NCBI GenBank assembly: GCA_023375785.1
Contig: SZWC01015207.1
Coordinates: 1-49,456, forward strand
Direction: 5' to 3'
Origin: Penium margaritaceum
Lineage: Eukaryota > Streptophyta > Zygnematophyceae > Desmidiales > Peniaceae
DNA length: 49,456 nt
Notes under the pieces: generated by a model
Database searches by the model: none
The model's input: only the letters and a program-made list of their open reading frames with translations
Told to the model about the DNA's origin: nothing
Made by a program: the position numbers and the translations under genes
In this document: positions 21,241 through 32,562 of the stretch, piece after piece
How positions within the stretch are numbered: the first letter of the stretch is position 1
Layout of the letters: every line of letters begins with the position of its first letter

Positions 21241-22204
21241 GGGTGGCTGGGTCCTCCGGGCGTGCTATGGAGCGAACTGAGAGAGCGTGTGCATCTCGAG
21301 CTCTAGGTGGGATGCGTACGAGTGCAACCGTGACAGCATGCCGGTGCTCGTGATGAAGCGTGGCGTAGCCCAGTGCAGAGCCAGGGTGAAGATTTGCAAT
21401 CATACCCAAAGTGGTCAGGCTGAGAGCCTTGGTGCAAAGGTCCCCACTCACGATCATAGGAGTGGAAGAGACACGTGGAGCGACAGGGGGCCAAGACGCC
21501 ACAAGGCGATGTTCTGCTGTCTGCAAGCTCAGTGACGGCCTGGGTCCAAGGCTGCCGCCTGGGCCAAGCGTGTAGCGCGATAGGGCAGGAGCTGGCCCCG
21601 AGTCTGTCGTGCCGACAAAGGCAGACGGGGTTGCTGGCCAGGTTGGACCAGCGGACGCTATTGGGGCTGCTGGTCCGGAGGGGCCAGCGGACGGGACTAG
21701 GGCCGCCGGCCCGGAGGGGCCAGCGGGCATGACTGGGGCGGCTGACCCGGAGGGACCAGTGGACACGACTTGGACCGCCGGCCCAGAGGGACCGGTAGAC
21801 CGGCTGGGGCCTCCGGCCCGGAGGGACCAGTGGACGCGACTCGGGCTGGCGGCCCGGAGGGACCGGTGGACGCGACTTGGACCGCCGGCCTGGAGGGACC
21901 GGTGGACGCGACTGGGACCGCCGGCCCGGAGGGACCGGTGGACGCGACTGGGGCCGCCAGCCCGCACGGACCGTTGGACGTGACTGGGACCGCCGGCCCA
22001 GAGGGACCGGTGGACAAGGTTGGGACCGCCGGCCCAAAGGGGCCAGCAGGCGCGACTGGGGCTGCTAACTCGGAGGGGCCAGCAAGCGCGACTGGGGCTG
22101 CAAGCTCGGAGGAGGCAACGGGCGTGACAGGGGCTGCTGGCTCAAAGGGAGAAAATGATGTGCCATCCGGAGGCGGTAGGACGGAGGATGGACTCACCAA
22201 TCCC
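21241..22204 (-). pseudogene. E2: linker with 36-bp minisatellite
   Basis: About 21645-22140 is a tandem 36-bp repeat (core gaccgccggcccggaggga on the plus strand). On the minus strand it encodes a 12-residue unit like ASTGPSGPAAPV, roughly thirteen to fourteen copies. It is flanked by MVSPSSVLPPPDGTS on the integrase side and by RYTLGPGGSLGPRPS, MIVSGDLCTKALSL and VALVRIPPRAR on the RT side. A frame change occurs within the repeat (frames ending at 21697 and 21215). Confidence 0.75.
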
Positions 22205-23320
22205 CCACACTACAGGAGGAACACCGACGAGCCGGAGCGAACGAGATCGCGTGGAAACAGTCCCTCAAAGAAGAGGGAATTGTGCGGCTTGACAATGTAG
22301 TATCGGGAGGGATCCCAGAACTGCCAAGCCTTAGACTGAGGAGAGACACCAAGAAAGGTGCGAGGACGCCCGCTGGGGGCAAGCTTGTCGCCCCGCTGCG
22401 GGGCAGCCAGCCACATAATGGCTATGCAGCCCCACACGCGAGCAGGGCGGAGGTCGGCTCGCTGATCGCAATAGTGCGGGTACGGCGTGGACTGGCGGGG
22501 AAGGGGTCCATGAGGAATCCGGTTCCAGACCCACGTCATGTAGGCCATGGCATCAAAGTAGAAGCCATCAGCAAGGCCAGACTCAACCCGCATGGTGCGG
22601 ACGGCATCGGCCATGGTACGGTTCCACCGCTCGGAGACACCGTTTTGGGCGGGCGTGTAGGGCGCGGACGTCTCGAGGTGGATACCGCGGGAGGCGAGAA
22701 AATTTGTGGTCTCGCCCATGTACTCACCACCGCGATCTAAGCGAAAGCGACAAAGGGATCGACCACACTCGCGCTCCGCAAGGACAAGCAAGTCCGAATG
22801 GCACGGGCGACATCGCTCTTCTGCCAAAGGAAGAAGATCCAGCGGTAGCGCAAGTAGTCATCAGTGAGGGTGAGGACATAACGGCCATACTCTCCTACGG
22901 ACTCGGTAGGCAGAGGACCCATGACATCGGAGTGGACCGGGTCAAGAGGGGCGGACGCAAGGGAGGAGGACAGAGGATATGTGGACCGGTGCATCTGGCC
23001 TTGAGTGCAATCAACGTACTTTGTGGGACATGCCAAAGGGAATGTCTCAAAGTCAAGGCCCTTGGCCGGCTGGGTACGGAGCATGCTATTGAGGAAAGCA
23101 GAGTGGATGTGGCAAAGCCAGCGGTATAGGAGATGGGTGTGCTGCGAAGAGAGCGTGTTGGTGACAAAAATATGGCCTGTGGCGGCCGATGGAGAGGGGA
23201 CAGATGGAGAGGAGCACAATCAAGGCAAGTCCCACAAGTTGCCACGAGCGGTGGCGTGAAGAAAGACAAGACCGGACGGACGCAACGACACAGTGCCAAC
23301 ACCACGCGAGTGCACAACAT
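22205..23320 (-). pseudogene. int: E2: integrase
   Basis: LLYRWLCHIHSA, LACPTKYVDCTQGQMH (the first Cys of the zinc pair is Tyr), VHSDVMGPLPTES (first Asp), RLDRGGEYMGE (second Asp) and TPAQNGVSERWNRTMAD (Glu) are visible, so all three DDE residues are present. A frameshift near 22740-22830 separates the first Asp from the rest. The C-terminal blocks VWGCIAIMWLAAPQRGDK, TFLGVS and FFEGLFPRDLVRSG are open to 22210. The active site is thus formally intact but split over two frames. Confidence 0.82.
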
Positions 23321-23329
23321 CCATGCTCA

Positions 23330-23890
23330 TGCGGTCAAAGGCAGTATCGGATAGGAGGCTCAGCTCAAGACCGGGATGAAAAGGACATTAGTCAGGAAAA
23401 CATCACCGGCAGGACCATGGAAACGAATGACACCAACGCCGCAGACAACTAACACCTGGCCGGAGCCTGTCCAGACACCGGATACATCGCCAACAGGACC
23501 AAGCATACTGAAAGCCTCAAGAGAGGCCGTCATGTGATGTGTGGCCCCGGAGTCAATGATTGAGGTCTTGGGTTGGTCCTAGACCAGAGTCGCCAGATCG
23601 CTAACGGTCACATGGTAGCACGCAACAGACGTGGATGTGGTGGAAGGGGGCACAAACCGAGACTGCCAATCATCAAGCCATGCGACACCATCACGAAGGA
23701 CGACAGAGGAGACCACGGGAGTCGACGAGACAAACGAGGAGGCAGGACACGACCGCAGCTCAGTCTCAGTCATGTAGTGCGAGTGGGGACGAGCATGAGG
23801 TGACGCAACTCGCACTTCCCTAGGGGGGAGGGCGAGGCAGACCAAGCTGGATCGCAATGAACTTCTCCAACTGTCGCTCACGCGTGGATG
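23330..23890 (-). pseudogene. pr: E2: aspartic protease
   Basis: After a TAG at about 23579, SIIDSGATHHMTASLEAF carries an intact DSGA catalytic motif, followed by MLGPVGDVSGVWTGSGQVL and VFLTNVLFIPVL. The region upstream (TETELRSCPASSFVSSTPV ... VTVSDLATLV) is the gag-protease spacer shared with E1 and E3. Frameshifts follow near 23390. Confidence 0.78.
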
Positions 23891-25225
23891 GCCCGGCGGT
23901 GTAGACTAAGTGTGGACTGAAGGCGCCAAAGCCCGAATAGAACGAAGAATGTACCGGTGCAGAGAACGGGGGTGCCGACCGCTGCGGATGATGCTGCTCC
24001 GGTGCTGGCGCCGGCAGGACCGGTGGTGCCGCCGGCAGGACCGGTGGGGCAGTCCGAGGAGTGGAGCTGTTGGAGGAGGTCAAGGCGTCAGGGCCAGCGA
24101 CAGCAATGGCGGCAGAGGCGAGACGGTACTCCATCTGGCAACGCATGGTGGCGATGACGCGCGCCTCGTCCGTGGGCAGCGGGCACGTGTACCATCCGTG
24201 CCCGGGCTGGCCATAGTTGTGGCAGACTAAGCCACCACCGCTGGACCCAATCGACTACTGCTGCTGTTGCTGCTGACCCTTGCCCTTTTTGCTCTTGCAT
24301 TTCTTCTTTCCCGGTGACAAAGAGCTGGTGGAGGTAGCTGCTGCGGGGGAAACAACGTCCACGGAGGTGACGGCAAGGGAGGCTAGAGCCTCTGTGCGCT
24401 GAAGGCGGGACTCCAGGCGAGCTTCCTCAATCCTAAGGAATATCTCGTATGCCCAGGGCGTGAGGGTGCCCTCAGCCACCATGGTGGAGAGGACGTCCTG
24501 GGAGTATTGCACGAAGACATTCGCGTACGCGCCAGTGGCGCCGTGCTTGATGGTGAGAAGCGCGGCCGGAGGGGGTGGAGCAGAGGTGTCGAGGCGACGA
24601 AGGATGTCTTCAGCACAATGCCAGTAGGCGGTGACTGTCTCGGTCTCCCCCATGTGGAGGGAGTTGAACTCCTGCATTAGACGGCTAGTCTTAGCCTCAC
24701 GGGACAGGCAATGGGGGAAAGTGAGGACGTGCCACGCGGTTGCAGGGTCTGGGATGCTGCTAGCGGTGAAGTCGCCAAGAAAGGGCTCTAGGGTCAAGCG
24801 AGAAGGCGGAGGAGCAACAAGGACGAGGGCACGGATGGTGCAACCAACGTCATATATCTGGTTGGCCTGGGTAGAATCGTACGAAAGAGTGTAGTATGCC
24901 AACAGGCCCTCACCCTGCACCCAGATGCGGAAGCTGAGCTCCCAACTCAGGAACTACTCGTTGGACTTAAGCGCCGGGGGCGACATCTCAAAGTCCTTCT
25001 GCCTGCGGCCGGCACCCAGAGTGGGGTCACTGTCTGCCGCTAGCGCTGAGTCTGGTGTTGCGCCAGGTAATGCGTGGCAGCGGACACCACAGGGCTGGCG
25101 TGCCCAGGAGGAATGAACGGCGGCAGAGCACTGGTGACCGTCTGTGAGGTAGGTGGCTGTAGTACTGCAAGCTGGTACGTCAAGGCAGCGAGGTGTTGCT
25201 AAATTGCAGCTAAGGGATTAGGGGT
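23891..25225 (-). pseudogene. gag: E2: gag with mutated zinc knuckle
   Basis: A decayed N-terminus (QHLAALTYQLAVLQPP after a stop, near 25200) precedes the core frame 24255-24920: GLLAYYTLSYDSTQANQIYD, TAWHVLTFPHCLS, MQEFNSLHMGETETVTAYW and PWAYEIFLRIEEARLESR. A Lys-rich GKKKCKSKKGKG and a Gln run follow, the latter ending in a CAG-to-TAG stop at 24255. The knuckle reads CHNYGQPGHGWYTC: the second zinc Cys is Tyr (TGT to TAT). The C-terminal tail ERQLEKFIAIQLGLPRPPP is open to 23820. RNA packaging would be impaired. Confidence 0.8.
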
Positions 25226-26950
25226 GTCGGCGATGCCTGTTGGCTGCTGTAGCTGCTGCTGCTACTACTGCCGCTACTGCTGTTGCTATCTTTGTTGTTG
25301 TTTTTGCTACTGTTATTGCAACTGAAGCTTCTGATGTTCCCAATCCTGCTGCTACTGCTGCTGCTACTGTTGCTACTGCTACTACAGCTGTTGTAGCTAC
25401 TACAAGAAAAAGAGGGGGGTAACCGCCCCTGGGAGTCCCCCTAATGAAGGAGGACCCCTCCCCACTCTGGCTGTTAGCTATGGTTTTGGTGCCCCCTCTC
25501 TTTGTCTTTTTTTTTTGTGTTTTGTTTGCTACTGATGTCTGCAGTGATGTCAGCCTAGGATGGCTGGCATTTGCAGCATTTCCGATGTAATATGTTACTG
25601 CTGCAGTTATAAAGTTCCTTCCCCTTCCTTCTGGCCTCTTCTTTTGTTGATGATGTCAGTAGTGACATCAGTAGTGATGTTAGAGGCTGGATGTTGATGT
25701 CAGCAGTGGTTGTGGTTAGGGCAGCTGCTACACAGCTACAGAGGCTGCTATTATTGATGCCGTTGCTGCTGCTGCGGCTGCTGTTGCTATTGTAGCTACT
25801 GCTGCTACAGCCGCCATTGCAGCTGTTGCTATTGTTGCTACTGTTGCTGCTGCGACTACTCTGGCGACAGCAACTGCTGCTACTCTTACTATTGCAGTTG
25901 CTGCTACTGCTGCAACAACTGTTGCGGCTACTGTGGCAGTAGCAACTAGTACTGCTACTGCTGCTGCTATAGCTGCTACTATTGCTACTACTGCTACTCC
26001 GTACTGTTGCGGCTGCTGCGGCTGCTATAGCAACTATGGCAGCTGCTGCATGGGTGGGGTGGTTTATTCTTTTTTGCTAGTCCTTTTTTTTTCATTTTCA
26101 AGCCTCGCTACTTGCTATGGGCATCGGGCTGGGAGCAGCGAGCTCGTTGCTTGCTTCCAGCAGCTCGCTGCTCATAACGAGCGGCGGGCTTGCTGATTGC
26201 AGCCCGCTGCTTGCGGCGAGCTGTGGGCTGCGAGAAGCTCCAGTTGTTGCTGGCTACAGCCGGCTACTGCTCGCTACTATTGCTGCTATAGCTGGCTACT
26301 ATTGCTGCTTGCTGCTACTTGCTGCTGTAGCTATTATAGCTTGCTGTTGCTGCTGCTCACTGCTGCTGCTGCTGTTGCTCGTTGCTGCTGCTGCTGTTGC
26401 TCGTTGCTGCTTCTGCTGTTGATATTGCGAGCTACTGCTAGTGGTCGCCGCTACTGCTTGCCGCTACGGGCTGTTGCTGCTACTACAAGCTCCTACGAGC
26501 TGCTGCTGCCACCGACTAATACTACTGCTGCGAGCTTGTATGAGCTGCTATTGTTGCATGCTGTTGCTACTGCTGCACGCAGCTACTACTGGCTGCAGCT
26601 ACCACTGTTCGCTACAGTTACCTGCCGCTACTTCTGCTACAGGCTGCTGCTGCTGCTCGCTGGTGCCAGTCACTGCACCTGGGTGACATCGCCACGTGCA
26701 TTGTCACGCGCAGGTATCGGACGCAGCCTGCCGCTCACCTCCTTGTGTCATGCGTGGGGATCTGTGCGGCCGGAGAATTTTTGGCAGCATTTCCTTTGGC
26801 CCAATGCTCGTGGGAAAAAATCTGACGCAGCCACCAGGCGGCTCAATGCTACTGGAAAAAATCCGGCAGCATTTCCACTACATTGGCACATATGGGGGTC
26901 CGCCGGCGTTGTCTGGCACCTGTATGCCAATCTTCTACTACTCCTGCTAT
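25226..26950 (-). repeat. E2: CAG/CTG-rich 5' leader
   Basis: Same architecture as E1, reversed. Block III is about 25232-25400, TGAYRTCA clusters 25533-25702, block II 25735-26050, a T-rich spacer about 26060-26100, a GAGC/GCTC palindromic block 26105-26240 and block I 26240-26680. A post-PBS segment with the motif ATCCGGCAGCATTTCC (near 26865) and a decayed copy near 26778 follows. No coding sequence; the long Leu/Ala/Cys frames mirror the repeats. Confidence 0.8.
25533..25702. promoter_or_regulatory. E2: 12-bp-spaced TGAYRTCA clusters
   Basis: Sites start at 25533 (TGATGTCT, one change) and 25545 (TGATGTCA), 12 apart. A second cluster starts at 25651 (TGATGTCA), 25663 (TGACATCA) and 25675 (TGATGTTA, one change), each 12 apart, plus 25695 (TGATGTCA). 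Spacers are GCAG and GTAG. Position relative to gag and to CAG blocks II and III matches E1 and E3. Confidence 0.6.
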
Positions 26951-26968
26951 GCTCTAGCACTAATACCA
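26951..26968 (-). promoter_or_regulatory. E2: primer-binding site with 5-6 base insertion
   Basis: On the minus strand it reads TGGTATTAGTGCTAGAGC, that is the initiator-Met-tRNA site TGGTATCAGAGC with extra bases inside. It lies next to the LTR end. The E3 site is uninterrupted. Confidence 0.6.
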
Positions 26969-26969
26969 G

Positions 26970-27815
26970 AATAGAAAACTAGGCAACATGTTGGGGCAAC
27001 AGCGTTGTTGATGCAGCGTGCGGGCTTCCACGCTCTTTGCTTAAGTCTGCTGCCCCCTCAGTCTGCTGCTCTAGAGACTAAGTCAGGAAGCTCTGGGTTT
27101 GTTACTCATAATCGTGCACGCTAGTGTTAGCGCCAGAAAGCAGCTGAAAACTGAATGTGACTGATTAGGAATGAAGAATGAGCAACAATGGGAGACCCCT
27201 CCAAGTTCTAGCTCCCCCCCACTATTGTAGAACTTGTTACTCAGCTAACCAGCTCAGAAAACAGTCCTAGATCTATTTTGTGGCAGGCAGGGTTTTCTCG
27301 GTGAGCCCTGCCAGACGCCTGATAGCCCAAAACCCGGGCGTCGTCCATTTTGCCGTAAAACTGGACCATACCATAATACCGACACTGCAAACACAGTCTG
27401 GCAATCAGAATCAGCTAGAAAACTGGCAGCAAAGAGATATGGCTGCCTGAGCCCAGGTAGTGACTACGACGGTCCATGATACCAAACAGCGCCACGTAGC
27501 AAGAGACATGGACCCTAGGCAGAGCATGATGCTCCAGACACAATGGCACAGTTAGAAATAGCGCTGGGTGCATACAGAAAGCATCTGCGGTGGCAGTGAC
27601 CGCCGGCGGCCCGACCGCCGAGGAGGCCTGCCGATGGAGTTGAATGCCTCGTCGGAGGGAGGAGGCTCGAGCAAACTGTGAATAGGCCTCAACGTACGTC
27701 GGCTCCACCGGACAACACTCCAGCAATGTCGAGTCTCGCCGTCAGTCATCTCCATTGCGATGTACATGAGCCCGGGGACACAACAGAGCACAATGAGAGA
27801 TGCCCAAAACCAACA
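26970..27815 (-). mobile_element. E2: 5' LTR
   Basis: It starts TGTTGG at 27815 beside the CGGAT duplication and ends near 26970 beside the primer-binding site. It matches the 3' LTR from end to end. In element sense it would hold the promoter, but no element-specific signal could be pinpointed. Confidence 0.88.
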
Positions 27816-27820
27816 CGGAT

Positions 27821-29430
27821 ACCACCAGGGGCACGAGACTCGCATGTCCTCACTTTCTGCCCCACGCAGTGGCCAAAGGAACGAGCCATCCTATCTGAGG
27901 CTTGGGCATCTCTCAAGGCCGCTCACTGGGAGGCTGCATGCACTGACAACTTTGCCGCCATTTGGCAACATCATGTCTATTAGCTCGTCGACCTCCCCCC
28001 TGGTCGTTAGGCCAACGGCGCCAAGTGGATTCTCCGGCGAAAGCGAAAGCCAGAAAGATCCATGGATAAGTTCAAGGCCCGTCTCATAGCTAAGGGGTTT
28101 GCTCAGGTCCTTAGGATCAACTATGACCAGATCTTTGCCCCGGTCGGTCGGTTATCCACCAACCGGGCCTTGTTCAGCCTCATTGCCCAGCACGGGTGGG
28201 AACTCCATCAGATGGATGTGAGCAACACCTTCCTCCATGGCTCACTAGAGGGCAAGGAGCTCTACATGGTGTAGCCTCGAAGCTTCAATGACGGGTGTGG
28301 CAAGGTCTGGAGGCTGCTGAAGGCCCTCTATGGCCTGAACCAGTCACCACGCCGCTGGAACCAGAGATCATCCGCACGCTTAATAGCGACGGCCTCCTTC
28401 GCAACTCTGCCGACCCCACACTATTCATCAATCCGCGAGGTCAGACTCTCGTCGTTGTCCTGGTATATGTCAACGAACTACTCATTGCATTGCCGGATGC
28501 GGCCGCCATCCAGAGGGTCAAGGGCTTAGTACACGCTGCCTAACAGATGAAGGACCTCGGGCCAGCACGAGTCTTTCTGGGCATGGAGCTTCAACATGAT
28601 CGCTCCGCGGGCATCCTGCATGTCCATCAGGACGTCTACGTCCAGACCCTGTCCGGGCGCTTTGCTGAGGATCTGTCCCTCGTGCCCAGAGCGTCTTCAC
28701 CCATGTTGCCGATAGTCAGGCGATGCTCAAGGGGTCTGGTCCAATAGTGGTGGGGGAGCCAGTAGACCTAACCACATATTTCCGCATCATCGGGTCACTG
28801 ATGTTCCTAGCGACGACGACGCGTCCAGACGTTGTTTTCGCCGTCAATCTCCTCGCATAGTTCTCTCAGGAGCCACGTCACCTCCACTTTGAGACCACGG
28901 TCCGAGTGTTGCGCTACATCGTTCCTACCCCACGGCAAGGCCTCATGTTCCGTTGACAGCCGTCCGTTGTGGCGACGGGATACACCGACAATGACTGGGC
29001 TGGCAGTACAGACGATAAGAGTCGCACTGGTTGGACCTTCCTTGTTGGCGGAACGGTTGTGTCCTAGCGCAATGGCAAGCAATGCTACATTGCGCACAGC
29101 ACTGCTGAGGCTGAGTATGTGGTCCTTAGTTCTAGTGCGTGTGAGAGCGTGTGGCTACCTCGCCTGTTGTCCGAGTTGCTTCACTTGGTCCCGTCCATCA
29201 CGTTGCACTGTAACAATAAGAGTGACATGGCCATTGTTGACAATGACGGCGTGAACCACACTCATACAAAGCACATCAATGTCGAGTATCACTATGTGTG
29301 TTCGTTGTTGCATGACGGCAGCATCAGCATTGTGTGGGTCGAGACAACACAGCGGTTGGCCGATTTCTTAACCAAGGAACTATAGCGAGACTCATTCAAG
29401 AAGGTTGTGAGTGCAGTCGGTGTGCGTCTG
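27821..29430 (+). pseudogene. rt: E1: reverse transcriptase and RNase H after the E2 insertion
   Basis: It resumes with RIPPGARDSHVL. RT blocks are KFKARLIAKGFAQV, HGWELHQMDVSNTFLHG, YMV-stop-P (CAG to TAG at 28272), WRLLKALYGLNQSP, and VLVYVNELLIAL where the catalytic YVDD has become YVNE. The RT C-terminus is MKDLGPARVFLGMELQHD. RNase H blocks are TTTRPDVVFAVNLLA-stop-FSQ (CAG to TAG), GYTDNDWAGS, VVS-stop-RNGKQ (TGG to TAG), STAEAEYVVL, HCNNKSDMAIV, TKHINVEYHY and LADFLTKEL. Several frameshifts (near 28370 and 28750) are present. RT is inactive by both active-site loss and stops. Confidence 0.85.
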
Positions 29431-29500
29431 TGAGGTTCTCTTGCCCTATCCTCTTGGTCTCTATGCTCTCTTCCCGTCCATGTGCACTACGCATGTGAGT

Positions 29501-29510
29501 CATGGGGGAG
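29501..29510 (+). promoter_or_regulatory. E1: polypurine tract
   Basis: CATGGGGGAG sits immediately before the TGTCAC start of the 3' LTR; it is identical to the tract of E2. Confidence 0.85.
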
Positions 29511-30082
29511 TGTCACCTTTTGTCTCACATCTCTCACTTGTACTCTGTTCTGTCCTCCCGACTTGTGTACATCGGCGTGCAGATGACTGACGGCAAGACG
29601 CGACGCTGATGGAGTGTTGCCCAGTGGGGCCGACGCACGCTGAGGCCTACACGTAGTTTGCTGGAGCCTCCTCCCTCCTTCGTGCTGAGCGACATCGGCA
29701 AACCTGTTCGGTAGTCATGCCGCCGACAGACACTGTCACTGCCTTTGCTGTCTGTGCATGTCCAGCACCGCGTTTGACTGCGATGATGCGTTAACTGTGC
29801 TATGGCATGCCTAAGGTCCATTTTCTCACATTGTTGGTACCATGGGTTGGCGTAGATGCTGCCTGGGTTTAGGCAGCCATAACTCCTCACTGATGTTTTT
29901 CTAGCTGATTTTGATCGCACAACTGTGTTTGCAACGTGCATATTACGGTGTAGTCTTGTTTTCAGGCAAAACGGACGGCGCCTGGGTTTTGGGCTTTCAA
30001 TCGTCTGGCAGGGCTTGCCGAGAAAAACCTACCTGCCAGAAAATAGGTATTTTTTTCTGATTGGCTGGTTAGATGAGTAACA
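29511..30082 (+). mobile_element. E1: 3' LTR, first part only
   Basis: It matches the 5' LTR at 11557 for its first roughly 570 bases, ending at GATGAGTAACA, where the 5' LTR continues with agctccacagagc. E3 begins here. The remainder of the LTR should lie beyond the other end of E3, but that end is damaged and it is not found in the window. Confidence 0.85.
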
Positions 30083-30935
30083 AAACAAAAATGCTAGGCA
30101 GCAGGTTGGGGCAGCAGCGTTCTTGATGCAGCGTGCGGGCTTCCACGCTTGTTGCTTCAGTCTGCTGCCCCCTCAATCTGCTGCTCTAGAGACTAAGTTT
30201 GGAAGCTCTGGGTTTGTTACTCAGAAGTTTGCGTGCTGGTGTTAGCACCAGAAAGCAGCTGAAAGCTGGAAGTAACTGATTAGGAATGAAGAATGAGCAA
30301 CAATGGGAGACCCCTCCAAGTTCTAGCTCCTCCCCGCTAGTGTAGAACTTGGTACTCAGCAAACCAGCCAATCAGAAAATCGTCCTAGACCTATTTTCTG
30401 GCAGGCAGGGTTTTCTCGATGAGCCCTACCGAACGCCTGACAACCCAAAACCCGAGCGTCATTCATTTTGCCTGAAAAATGGACCATACCATAATACTGA
30501 CACACTAAACGCACTCGTGCGGTCAGAATCAGCTAGAAAAACAGTAGCAAAGAGTTACATCTACCCGAACCCATGCAGTGCCTATGACAATCAATGAAGC
30601 CAACCAAGGCCACACAGCAAGAGACATGGACCCTAGGCACAGCATGATGTTGCAGACACAATGCCACAACCACAAACAGCGTTGTGTGCATGTAGACAAC
30701 ATTTGCAGTGGCAGCGACCGCCGGCGGCCCGACCACCGAGGAGGCCTGCCGATGGAGCTGAGCGCGTCGCCAGAGGGAGGAGGCTCCAACGAACAATGAG
30801 TGGGTCTCAGCGTGCTTTGGCGCCACCGAGCCACACTCCAGCAGCGTCGAGTCTCGCCGTCAGTCATCTGCACGCCAATGTACACAAGTCGGGAGGACAC
30901 AACAGAGTAAAATGAGAGATGCACGAAAACCAATA
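30083..30935 (-). mobile_element. E3: 3' LTR
   Basis: About 853 bases on the minus strand, aligned end to end with the E2 LTRs. Its start is TATTGG, a one-base change from TGTTGG, and its far end reads ...CATTTTTGTTT. It is preceded by the polypurine tract CACGGGGGAG (30936-30945). It forms an inverted pair with the adjacent plus-strand LTR of E1. Confidence 0.87.
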
Positions 30936-31039
30936 CTCCCCCGTGACTCACAGGCGTAATGCACATGTGCGGGCAGAGACACAATCAACAACAAGATTCC
31001 CCCAGGCCACGCAAAGACACAAGCAGGGGCAAAGAGATT

Positions 31040-32562
31040 CACTCACGGGCGCACGCCGATCGAACTCACAACCTTCTCGAACGAGTCGCGCTTCGGTGCC
31101 TTTGTCAAGAAGTCAGCCAGCTGCCGTATTGTCTCAACCCACACGATGCTAATGCTGCCGTCATGCAACAGCATAGTGATACTCAACGTTGATGTGCTTT
31201 GTGCGTGTGTGATGCACGCTGTCATTGTCGGAGATGGCCATGGCGCTCTCATTGTCACAATGCAACGTGATGGATGTGACAAACTGACGCAACTCGGACA
31301 ACAAACGGTGCAACCACACACTCTCACATGCGCCTCAGCCAAGTGCAACGTACTCAGCCTCAGCAGTGCTGTGTGCAATGCACCCCTGATTGCCACTGCG
31401 CCAGGACACAAATGTGCCGCCAATTAGAAAGATCCAGCCTATGCGACTCTTACCGTCCGGACTGCCGGCCCAGTCACTGTCGGTGTAGCCTACCGCGACA
31501 ACAGACGGCTCGCGGCGGAACATGAGACCTCGCCGAGGAGTTGAGACGACATAGCGCAGTACTCGGATCATGACCTCGAAGTGAGGGTGACGCGGCTCCT
31601 GAGAAAACTGGGCCAGGAGGTTGACGGCGAACGCGATGTCTGGGCGCGTCATCTTCGCCAAGAACATAAGTGACCCGATGACTCGCAAGTACGTGGTCAC
31701 GTCAACTGGCTCCTCCACAATAGCTCGGCCAACACTCTTCAGCTTCACCTGGCCATCAGGTGACATGGGTGAGGATGTGCTTGTCACGAGTGGCAGGTCC
31801 TCACCAAAGCGGGTGGACAGAGTCTGCACATAGGGAGCCTGGTGGATGTGTGAACACCCTGGGAGCGATCATGCTCGAGCTCCATGCCTAGGAAGACTCT
31901 GGCAGATCCGAGATCCTTCATCTGGTAAGCGGTGTGCAACGAGTCCTTGTCACGCTAGATGGCGGCCGTGTCTAGCGACGCAATGAGGAGATCGTCGACG
32001 TAAACCAGAACAGCAGCGAAAGTCTGGCCTCATGGACTGACAAACAGTGTGGGGTCGACGGTGTTGCGCTGGAGCCCTCCGCGAAGGAGCGTGCTACTGA
32101 TCTCCTGGTTCCAGCACCGAGGCGACTGCTTCAGGCCATAAAGGGCAGTCCGCAGCTACCAGACTCTCCCAGTGCCATCGTCGAAGCCTGGGGGTTGCAC
32201 AATATAGAGCTCCTCACCCTCACTGAGCCATGGAGAAAAGCGTTGCTCACATCCATCTGATGCAGCTCCCACCCATGCTAGACAACCAGGCTGAATAACA
32301 CCCGGCTAGTGGAGAACCGGCCAACGCGGGCAAAGATTTGGTCGTAATCAACCCCAGGGATCTGGGCAAACCCCTTGGCTGTGAGGCGGGCCTTGTACTT
32401 GTCCAAGGACCCGTCGGGTTTCCACTTGTACCAAAAGACCCTCTAGGCGCCGATGGCCTTCCGACTTGGAGGAAGGTCGTCGAGGTCGTACACGTGATGC
32501 TGTCGGATGGCAGCGAGCTCATCAGCGCAAGAGGCGTCCCAGTGTGCGGCCTGAGGAGAGGC
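31040..32562 (-). pseudogene. rt: E3: reverse transcriptase and RNase H
   Basis: RNase H is well kept: TYLRVIGSLMFLAKMTRPDIAF, NLLAQFSQ, GYTDSDWAGSPDGKSR, FVSWRSGNQGCIAHS and TAEAEYVALG in one frame (31335-31829), then HCDNESAMAIS and TRTKHINVEYHY. Relative to E2, about 8 bases are missing near 31170 in the CATGCAACA region, shifting the frame before DGSISIVWVET and LADFLTKAPKR. RT (HGWELHQMDVSNAFLHGSV, KARLTAKGFAQIPGVDYDQIF) is frameshifted after FLHGSV. A TAG at 31955 replaces Gln, as in E2. Confidence 0.82.

Larger units (their letters stand above)
18743..27815 (-). mobile_element. E2: complete family I copia element, flanked by CGGAT
   Basis: A 9073-base element on the minus strand inserted in the E1 linker. 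CGGAT precedes it (18738-18742) and follows it (27816-27820), and the E1 protein reads ...TLTRI before and RIPPGAR after. Both LTRs (about 846-848 bases), PPT, a damaged primer-binding site and all coding domains are present. LTR divergence is about 9 differences in the 100 bases starting at 'aggca', so it is not a recent insertion. The coding region has stops and frameshifts throughout. Confidence 0.9.
11557..30082 (+). mobile_element. E1: family I Ty1/copia element carrying nested insertions
   Basis: Full domain order on the plus strand: 5' LTR, leader, gag, protease, integrase, repetitive linker, [E2 inserted], RT, RNase H, polypurine tract and the first part of the 3' LTR, where E3 begins. 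Net of insertions it is roughly 8.4 kb. Its two LTRs differ at many sites along their length. Premature stops (for example TAG at 17541 and 28272) and frameshifts show it is dead. Its right end is not in the window, so no target duplication can be shown. Confidence 0.85.

Noticed and set aside
21645..22140. CRISPR-like regular repeats
   Set aside because: The 36-bp units are contiguous, without unique spacers, and lie inside a eukaryotic retrotransposon frame.
21287..22300. Plus-strand Gly/Pro-rich, collagen-like frames (repeats of GPEGPVDAT type)
   Set aside because: Antisense reading of the 36-bp minisatellite in the E2 linker, with no start context or domain. The same effect is seen at 33059-33638 in E3.
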